Assembly (NCBI GenBank): GCA_011503125.2 | Contig: WWBZ02000040.1 | Location: forward strand, 2,356,001-2,420,000 | DNA: 64,000 nt | Direction of reading: 5' to 3' | Source of the DNA: Botryosphaeria dothidea | Lineage: Eukaryota > Ascomycota > Dothideomycetes > Botryosphaeriales > Botryosphaeriaceae | Shown: piece after piece, positions 56,601-64,000 of the stretch | How the letters are laid out: every line of letters begins with the position of its first letter | How positions within the stretch are numbered: position 1 is the stretch's first letter | The notes under the pieces: model-generated | What the model saw: only the letters and a program-made list of their open reading frames with translations | What the model was told of the DNA's origin: nothing | The model's database searches: none | Made by a program: the position numbers and the translations under genes

Positions 56601-57395
56601 GCTTCGCATCAAGGCGCAACCTGCTCAGGGATACAAGCGTCTCATGGACGAAGTCGGTCTGTCCACTCGCAGCGGCGGCCCGAACGCGCGCGACAACCAT
56701 GTTCGCGACATGTCCCCAGCCTCGCGTCCCGGCTCGAAGCAGGCCAACATATCGAACGGAGGAGCGCATCAGCAATCTGCGGGCACTCCTGATAGCCAGA
56801 TGAGCCGTCCGTTCTTCCCTCCCGGCATGCCTCAGCCGCAATTCGACCCTACGTTGAACCTGCAACGCACCGCCAGCATGGATAGCCAAGGATTTGACCA
56901 ACCGCAATTCCTTCCTAACGGCCTCGGAGGTTTCGGGGCGAACCCCAACCTCGCTATTGCTGCGCAATACCAACAAGCAATGTTGGCGGCAGCTCAGCAG
57001 CAGTCCCGTGGCGGTCCTGCCGCTTTCGGCTACCCGCCTATGAACGGAATGGGTGGCATGCCTGGTGGCGTCGGCATGAACGGCTTCCCACCAGCAACTG
57101 GGGGCCCTGCGGATGCTTTCCGTAACAGCCCGCTTGGCGGTGCGCCAGGTCTTGGTATGGCTCCTGGTTTTGGCCAGCCTGGCCCTGCCCCCATGATGGG
57201 CTTTCAGGGATCTCCAGTAGTCGCACCGCAGGCTCCGTTTGGCTACCCGCCGATGGGCTATGGTGTGCCCCAGATGGGCCAGCAAGGACCTCAGCAACAA
57301 CAAACAGCGGCAGCAGGCGGCCGCAGGAACAGGGTACGTCCATGATCTCTTCTGAATTACTTGACTGTGTCGATGTTAACCGAATGCAGAGATGA
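53671..57395 (+). CDS. RRM plus Pumilio (PUF) repeat RNA-binding protein (Jsn1/Puf2-like)
   Basis: Post-transcriptional regulator binding mRNA 3' ends. Exon 1 is 53671-53924; exon 2 starts at 53982. A Ser/Pro-rich region includes phosphorylation-like motifs. The RRM occupies about 55156-55380 (RALWLGNIPSS as RNP2-like, NCGFVNFES as RNP1). The PUF domain covers about 55.74-56.63 kb, with repeats such as SDYLGNTVVQKLFEYCS, KNGTWAAQKIID and DQFGNYVMQGCL. The tail is Gly/Met/Pro/Gln-rich. Between RRM and PUF (about 55,390-55,555) the frame is interrupted: the natural linker (GLYPSPSPDPNSKTQ) is in another phase. The two main frames share a phase, so either two indels occur or unusual introns splice it (38-nt 55391-55428 plus 82-nt 55472-55553, or one of 108 nt 55391-55498). 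A last intron, 57334-57389, leaves a final coding exon of Arg plus stop. Confidence 0.9.
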
Positions 57396-58749
57396 TTTTG
57401 ATTCGCCATCTCGGTACAGATTCACTGGCCGACCCATGTATCAGTACAAGAACACAATTTAGAGCACCATGCGAAGCAGCGCCAACTTGCGCGACAGCAC
57501 GGTCCAATCGACGAATACTTCCCAAGAGCTTTGAAAAACATGAGGAGGTTATGGGAGGCACTGGTTGTTCTCCCAAGGACGCATACTATCGCCTTGGCTA
57601 TTGGGCTTTCTTACGGTCTTCGTCGCTCGTTTATGTCACTCTCGAAGGAATGTGGAGCTACGGTGTTCATTCGGAGCTGCGGAGTTGGATATATCTCCTT
57701 CACGCCTGTCTCTTTCTATCGTTTGCCAATTTCGTTTGCATTTCTTTCACTTCATGTAACAAACTTCACTTCATGACCAGGACCGGAAAGGATTCGGGCA
57801 ATGGCGGGGACGAAGCTACGAGTGATGCAGGAAAGATGGGATATGATTGTGGACTAGGCCCGGCTTTTTGGGGAAGCTCTTGGTCCAGGATTCCGTCCGG
57901 ATGTACTGCCTTACTCCCTTTTGAAATGAGTTCCCCAAAATATTGTCGCTTCTTTTTCCTAGCTCCGTACACTTTTGCACCAGCTTTTTAGATTACCATC
58001 TTGATGTATCAAATCCTGATGGTAGCCAAATTTTTTTTTCTTTATCTCTTTCATGAACATCTGGGGGGAGAGAAGGAGGCATGTAGATCACTCCCGCTAC
58101 TTTTATGTTCTGGCTCTTCTACAGAAAACCCCGAAAACGAAATGTGCTGCTTTTTTCTCTTACTTCTTGGTTGGCGTTTTCTATCCTGTACTCGTCTTAA
58201 GCTCCTTCGCAATCATGTTCAGGTTTTTGAGGCGCTTTTACAGCTGTTGCTGTTCTTTCTTTCTCCTATACGTGCCTTTTTTTCGTGTAGTCGAAAAAGA
58301 TACGCGAGAAACAAAAATTCTCTTGATGTTGATTTCGTGGCGTCTGCTCGGTTCTCTGCTTGTTGATTTTGATGCTGTTGATCACGCCCATGATGATGAC
58401 CGCGTTCTTGCTGACATTGACGGTACTATGTCCTGCGTGTGCCGATTTCGTTGCTGACGATGCTTTCTGATGTCTGCTCTAAGTTGATGCTTCTTGCACT
58501 GCTATTTCATCGATTCTCGTTGCTCGCATAAAAGTCGCTAAGACCAATTTTGGGTCATCCCATCTCGCTTCATTTCCCTCGAAGGTTGTCTTTCTTTCTT
58601 AGGTAGAGTGCTGCTATTCCGTCATTGGTTAGGTCTTCTCTATTATAGTGCCGCGGTTTCCACCGGCATCTTAGCACATACCGACCCCTAAGGGTCCCTA
58701 TATAAAAAGACTAAATATCTACCACCTTAAAAGCAAAAGAATAACGTCG

Positions 58750-58826
58750 TGGGTCCTACCTAGGAGTTGCGGGATTACTCTAATATGCTTTAGAATCCCG
58801 AGTGCTAGCCACTATACTATAGTAGA
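58750..58826 (-). pseudogene. Degenerate tRNA-like relic
   Basis: On the minus strand: a D-arm-like TATAGTATAGTGGCTAGCAC (A-box), an anticodon-like stem CGGGA...TCCCG around a long loop containing TTCTAA (candidate anticodon CTA, with an intron-like insert), and a 3' end TAGGACCCA. The T-arm is missing most of its GGTTCGAATCC box, and the 5' acceptor strand (TCTACTA) does not pair with the 3' end. The D-arm resembles fungal tRNA-Gln from memory. It looks like a decayed tRNA or tRNA-derived repeat, not a functional gene. Confidence 0.45.
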
Positions 58827-58832
58827 GTGTGT

Positions 58833-58996
58833 GGAGTGGAAGCATTCGTCCGGATGTAAGCGCCTCGTAAGACTAAATACGCCTACGTCCGGATGAATGC
58901 TTCCACTCCTTACGGTAAGAGCATGTTGTGTGGTTCGTGTAGCTGAGAGAAACGCTTGCGACGCCAGTCCGCATAAGTTGAACCTAAGAAGCACTA
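58833..58996. repeat. MITE-like repeat, copy C (palindrome plus right arm)
   Basis: 58833-58909 is a 77-bp palindrome: GGAGTGGAAGCATTCGTCCG inverted on the right with one mismatch. The sequence on to 58996 ends GCATAAG...AAGAAGCACT followed by TA and matches the outer ends of element B (reverse complement TAGTGCTTCTTAGGTT). The left outer end is not found; the tRNA-like relic lies there instead. Confidence 0.75.
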
Positions 58997-59655
58997 TATG
59001 ACCAGATTCATAAAACACACGAAGTTGAGATACGATCAAAAACGTGAACAGGTCCCAAGAACAGTTTTAAATCTCGTTTGAAAGCGATCTCGAACGCGCG
59101 GTACACAGGGCTGTGAGGTTGTGAGTGTCGCCAGCCCACGAGCTCAATACATACCTGGGTTTTGGCGGCCCGTTCCTTTCCGGAAGAAAATCAGCAAGGC
59201 AGGCACGGAGAGGTTCGCTGAAGGATAAGCTGCTTGACTCACCAATCTTACATAGGAGCAGGAAAACCAGAGCAAGTCTTGCATTTTGCTACAGCCTTAA
59301 CGAGCACCTGAGTGATCGCCGTTCAGCACACCGCAGAGCCCGGAGGCTAAGCCCAGCCACGGAGGACAAGCACGCCTTGCGGAAAACGGAACGCTCTACA
59401 AAGTATATCTACTGCTAAGAACAAATCTACGATGCAAAGGATGCCAGGACCATGTTCGGATTCACCACGTGGCGCAAAACACCAAGCCTATTTAAGAACC
59501 CGCCGCTGGCTGGCTCCGAAGGAGAAATCGTAGACCCTAAGGGGAAAAACCGAAACACTGCGGAAGGCCATACTGATGAGACACTCAGCGGCTGACGGCA
59601 AGTATCCAATCAAGTGGCTGTGGTTCCAAGAAGATCAATCCAACTCCCCCGGGGC

Positions 59656-60012
59656 ATGACCAAAGAAGAGTTGGAGCACATGGTGACCAGTAACTCCAGA
59701 ATTTTCCTCGAGACGAACAGCGTGACAGTCACTCTGCTCAACACCATCTGGAGCATTGCTGGAGACTATCTCATGCGTCTATTTGACCTATGCCTTTGGA
59801 CCGAACATTGTCTTGCCATCTTCAAACATGTTGAATCGCACGGAGAGTTCTACAACCCCAGCAGTTTGGCGCCTTTCCAAAGAAGGCAGCAACAGATCTT
59901 TGAATGCAGCCAGAATTCACGCTATAATACACCCATATTCGAGGTATCAAAGCTTCAAAATCAATACTCTTGTGTCAAGAGCCTCATGCAGAAGAGAGAG
60001 AAAGTAATATGA
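59656..60012 (+). CDS. Doubtful 118-aa frame
   Basis: From ATG 59656: MTKEELEHMVTSNSRIFLET, then a helical and moderately hydrophobic middle (LLNTIWSIAGDYLMRLFDLC) and a Gln/Asn-rich end. The composition is more protein-like than neighbouring frames, but there is no motif, no visible intron and no context. It could be a remnant of a gene fragment or chance. Confidence 0.2.
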   Translation: MTKEELEHMVTSNSRIFLETNSVTVTLLNTIWSIAGDYLMRLFDLCLWTEHCLAIFKHVESHGEFYNPSSLAPFQRRQQQIFECSQNSRYNTPIFEVSKLQNQYSCVKSLMQKREKVI

Positions 60013-61668
60013 AGGAGAGAGAAAGAGAAAGAAGATAATTGCACTTCCGGACGGTTGAAAAGAGCTCATGGGTTCGGTGGTTCATCGTGGAACCATGAAC
60101 TGGTCTCTACAAGCCTACAAGTAACAGATCAAGCCCGTACACACATATTCAGACTACAGCCAGGCGGGACAAGGAGAGGAAGAAAAAGCAGATTGAAGGT
60201 CGCCTCGTGCCCGGCACCCCGATTCTAACATGTCTTATCACTGAGAGATGGCTAAGACTATCCTTAATTGAGGCAAAATCAAGAGCGGATCTCTGTGAGT
60301 TCTTCAATGAATCTGTGATTACTCTTTAGGCAAGATTACATGAAAATCAGAAGGCAACCGAAAGTCGAGATTACTCAACCCTTCCTGCGATTGCAAGACC
60401 CGCCATATCCGTTACGTTGACTCAACTTAGCCTCCGCCTTGGGGATGGAGTAAGTTAAGGACCTGAAGCTTCGAACACTGACCAGATGCAGGAGGGCTCT
60501 CATTTTGCGCGTGGCTTGTTGCTCCACAATATTTGATTTTTGCAACTGGTTTGCACGGAGCTTGAACCAAGTTGGGCTACAGGTTCCGCCCAGTTACGGT
60601 GTTTCTCGGGTGCTCGTTTTGGAGAGACTTGTCGGTAGACCAGATTGGAGTCCTGCGGAGAAGTTTCAATATTCAGAGGGACGGCCAAGTGATCCTTTCC
60701 TTAAGCTGGGAACCTATCAATGGTATCATTGGTCTCTTTAAGTCACAATGTCTGTGGTCTTGCCGGCATAGTCGGATTGTGTTATTCAATTTGACGCTGG
60801 CCAGATCCAGAATTTGGGCTGGCTGGCCTCTTAAAGGAATTCCAGCCCAGTTTTAGGCGCGAGACATTCTCAAGCATATTCGCCAGGCTTGGTCACGTTG
60901 GGGTCAGCTCTCACGCGAGTTGGGCGTCGGTCCCGACTCAAGGTGCCATCTATGACTGGCGAAGAGCTAGTTATTCATGTGGAAGCTACTGTTTGGACCA
61001 TCTGAAGCTCCGTTTGAGGCAGATCGACATACTACGGTTACTGAATATTGTCCGTGCCGGCTATTGGCATTGACGTGCTTCTGGTGACCAAGAGACTCAT
61101 TGCTACAGCCCATAACGCTACGAACCGACGAGCGACGAACAGGCTGATGTTGAGCTGAGACCTCGTGAGGTCAAATGGGTTTTTACAATGTGGGCGTCAA
61201 CTGAACGACCCAAGAGTAGACTGCGTGCCACTGGTACGTTGTCTCATTGGGATATTGATGAAGATGGTTTGTTGCATTAATTGTAACAAACCTTGTAAGT
61301 GCCCCCTGGTGAGCAAGTAAAGAATTATCACCATCCTTGTTCTTAAGGAACATTGTGCAGTTAATCAGATAATTGAGGTTCTATTTATTTGACCACTTCA
61401 TACCCATTTTCATTGCCCCGAGTGGTGTTTTTCGTGAATCACAAGCTTACAACGCCCGTTCTGGTTTTCTCCAGAGAGCTGCTTTCCAAAAGCCATCATT
61501 CCGATGCGTATACCTTCAAGCAATTCTGCATTTTGCGTCCGTTACTCCATTCGTTAATTTTCTTGCGATCCTTATTTCTGCTGTCGAAACATCATCTCAC
61601 GGTAACCAACTGACTCGTTGAGTCTGTTGGATGTCATATCGTCGTTTGAAACAAGCATGACAGCATGC

Positions 61669-63744
61669 TCACTTCTTCTCAAAATAGTCCTCGATGTGCT
61701 CCACAATATCCGCCTTCTTGCCAGCAACAGAAATGTGCTTGCTGTGCGCCCAATCCTTCAAGACCGGCACCGTAAGCTACAGATACACGTCAGCTCAGCC
61801 CCGCTAGCCATCCTTGCATGGCTCGTTCGCCCGCGACACAACATACCTTTGCAATCGTTCCCTTCTCGTAGCGTGATCTCATCTCCGCGTCATCAATCGT
61901 GTCTGACGTCTTCGCCGGCACTGTTCCGGACTCTGTTTTTGGTCGCTTGGCCATGGCCTTCGGCTCTTCTTCCGCCTGGCGTTTTCTAGAACTCTGCGCC
62001 CAGTTGCGGAACTCTTCATCCAGGGTCTGGCCCCACTCGACTGCCTTCTCTCCGACGCGCTTGTCGATCTGCCGATGCCTGGGGACAGTCTTGTCCTCTG
62101 GTTTATCCGGCAGCTCATCCTCCAACGCAATGGCCTGAAGGATGCGATAGAACCACTGGAGAGCGGGGTTGGGATACCGGCTGGGGTCATATTCACCCTT
62201 GGGCAGGGTAAGGTTCTGGATGATGTCACGCATAATGTCCGTCAAGTTGTCGGACGCCCGGACGAGAGGGATCTCTGGGTTTTGGCGGATGTCGTCGACG
62301 TAAGGCAAGGGAATTACCCACAACCCTGGTGGCCTGACCTGCTCGTTGCGCTCACCCAGCTTTTCCTGACCTGGGATTACTGCTGCCAGAGTGGGAACAG
62401 CGTTGCGGCGCGGAATGAACCAAACGATGGCCATTTTCTCCTTCTTCAACAAGTTCTGCTGCAAAGCCGAGAACACACGTGTGGAACCTATGTAGTCAGT
62501 CTCTGTGGGGTAGATGAAGATTGGACCGCGTAAGTTTGCCCACTCGGGCAGCATTGATAGCGGCTTGAAGCCAATGATGCGGACAACGGGGTCACCGAAA
62601 TAGCGGATGGCTTTTGTCTCCTCCTCTGTGAATGATACTGTCTGTCCGCCGAATTTGTAGGCTTTCCTGATCTCGGCTTTCTGCACCTCGCGTGCTGTAT
62701 CCTCGGCGATTTTTGAGGACGATCCCATCGCAATCTGCGGCTTCTCACCATTCATCCAGACATAACAGCTTCGGACTTTATCCTGTCGTTTGATCAGAAT
62801 GTACCCCTTGATGCCAATCTTCAGTCCTGGGCCGACTTCGAAAGGCAGTGAGAATAAAGCACGCCTCGGTGCCGCCTTGGAGTTAATGTTGGAGATCAGC
62901 GACTGAAGGAGGCTTATTCCGTCTCCCCTTTCAGAGATCTGGGCAGCTTCGGCGATTGGTGCAGGAGCCTCAGGATCAGAAATAGACGGGCGGTAGATAA
63001 TGTCATCGTAGAACTTCGCCCGGTTGAATCCTCGATCTGCGTTCGCAATAGGGAAGAGCTCGATGATGACGCCGAGATCGTACAGATCCTTTGCACGGAC
63101 GGCCGCGGCTTGCCGAAGGTTCTTGTCGTCTGTGTGCGGGCTGTCGTTGTCTGTGACGAGAAAGAGTCGTCTCGAAGTGAAGTTGGCTGCCTTCGTGGTG
63201 AATATCTGATTTGCACAGAAGAGCACGTTTGCCATGGACACGGGCTCCTCCGACGGCACAAGCAGTTTCTCGGCCTCTTCCTCATCCTCAACAAGGTTAC
63301 GCAGCCGCTTCACATCGTTGGCAGCCGGAACGTCGAGGTCCGTCAACAAATAACAATGTGGGTATTGCAAACGTCCACGGCTGCCTGCGCCTTCGTCTTG
63401 GAATTTGGATTGTTCTGTCCCGAAAAGCAGGACGCCCATCATATCATTTGGGTGCGAGATGATGCGCTGCTGCATAAGCTGGTAGGCGCATTTGAGAGCG
63501 GCAGAGGTGGACGAGTCGCGGTCGGCTTTCTTTGAGTCTGAGGGAGGCGGTTTCTTCAGCATTGAATGGCTGACATCGATGGCGAAGAGCACGGCATCTT
63601 TGACCGTCTTGTAGCCCTGCGTTCGCCGTTAGCGATCATGTTCCGGTGTGCGGAGCCAGTATCGCGTACTGCCTCATCGAGTGTCTCCTCCTCCTCGTCA
63701 TCTTCCTCCTCCTCGCGATTGTAGCGTTCCGAGGGGTTTGCCAT
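61669..63744 (-). CDS. KU70: Ku70, DNA double-strand-break repair ATP-dependent helicase subunit
   Basis: With Ku80 forms the ring that binds broken DNA ends for non-homologous end joining and helps protect telomeres; nuclear. Exons 63744-63670, 63616-61847 and 61776-61669 join in phase 0 to 650 aa. The acidic N-terminus ([17 protein letters not shown]) precedes the von Willebrand-like alpha/beta domain ([41 protein letters not shown]). The Ku core follows ([69 protein letters not shown] block), then the C-terminal arm ([32 protein letters not shown]) and a SAP DNA-binding domain ([28 protein letters not shown]). All expected parts are present at the usual length. The last intron falls just before the SAP domain. 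Confidence 0.97.
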
Positions 63745-64000
63745 CGTGTTTGGTCGTGAAGGTTGCTGAAGAGTGTGGAGACGGCAGCGCGAGTTGGCGC
63801 GTCATCCGTCACTCCGCGCGCGAGCAGGCAGCAACGCGCGTGCACGTGATCCAATCGGCCATTCGGCCTTCGTCTCACCGACGACACCGTTTGAACACAT
63901 TGCTCTGCAAGGCGAGCGCATTGCCGCAGTTTCGCCCAGCCTATTTCCCGCAGCGGTCTGCAACTTCTATTGAAAGAGACCTTGATCGGCAGGTTATGTA
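63745..64000. other. KU70 upstream region to window edge
   Basis: 256 bases containing the KU70 promoter; no other feature is seen. Confidence 0.5.

Larger units (their letters stand above)
57396..61668. other. 4.3 kb intergenic with repeats
   Basis: The left 1.2 kb is T-rich and probably the PUF 3' untranslated region. From 58.6 kb there are a tRNA-like relic, palindrome copy C and its right arm. Between 59.1 and 61.6 kb frames are short, and the best is listed separately with low confidence. No conserved gene is recognised; the tract is A+T-richer than the genes. Confidence 0.55.

Noticed and set aside
55870..57303. 477-codon minus-strand frame
   Set aside because: Antisense to the conserved PUF repeats; composition (Arg/His/Leu/Ser) is a shadow.

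Overview
The window looks like a stretch of nuclear chromosome from a filamentous ascomycete (Pezizomycotina, possibly Dothideomycetes; the class cannot be settled from this sequence). The grounds are short spliceosomal introns of about 48-123 bases with GTRNGT-type donors and CTRAC-like branch sites, a Zn2Cys6 regulator, fungal-type cell-wall enzymes, and a pogo/Fot1-type transposon with a TA target duplication. I rebuilt exon-intron structures by eye. All conserved genes join in frame except one, the PUF protein.

Layout, left to right. 0-3.5 kb: the 3' end of what is probably one C6-type regulator, then a complete Zn2Cys6 transcription factor (-). 4.7-10.2 kb: a divergent cell-surface pair, a type-2 glycosyltransferase (-) and a membrane-anchored GH16 glucanase/transglycosylase (+). 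10.9-14.2 kb: a fungal protein of unknown function (+) and a MOSC-flavin reductase-ferredoxin fusion (-). 17.4-26 kb: a metabolic block with ALG5 (+), a cytosolic GH13 alpha-amylase (-), ferrochelatase HEM15 (+) and an MFS transporter (+). 26-35.6 kb: gene-poor, with one small alanine-rich protein (-). 35.7-38.2 kb: a C2H2-finger protein with an Est1-type domain (+). 38.2-43.2 kb: an A+T-richer accessory tract with small or doubtful genes and palindromic repeats. 43.2-49.7 kb: a divergent secreted pair, GH27 alpha-galactosidase (-) and a type-B carboxylesterase (+), followed by an intact DNA transposon inserted exactly in the esterase stop codon. 49.8-57.4 kb: the SWR1 subunit VPS72/SWC2 (-) and an RRM-PUF RNA-binding protein (+), divergent. 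57.4-61.7 kb: a repeat-bearing intergenic tract. 61.7-63.7 kb: KU70 (-).

Most genes are unrelated housekeeping functions. The plausible functional pairings are the two divergent enzyme pairs (GT2/GH16 at the cell wall; alpha-galactosidase/esterase outside the cell). The most unusual features are the transposon that re-creates the host stop codon, a three-copy family of roughly 78-bp palindromes (one copy inside a 222-bp element with long inverted ends, one beside a tRNA-like relic), two stop-free introns whose length is a multiple of three, and a broken reading frame in the PUF gene linker. I found no CRISPR array, rRNA, intact tRNA or secondary-metabolite core enzyme.
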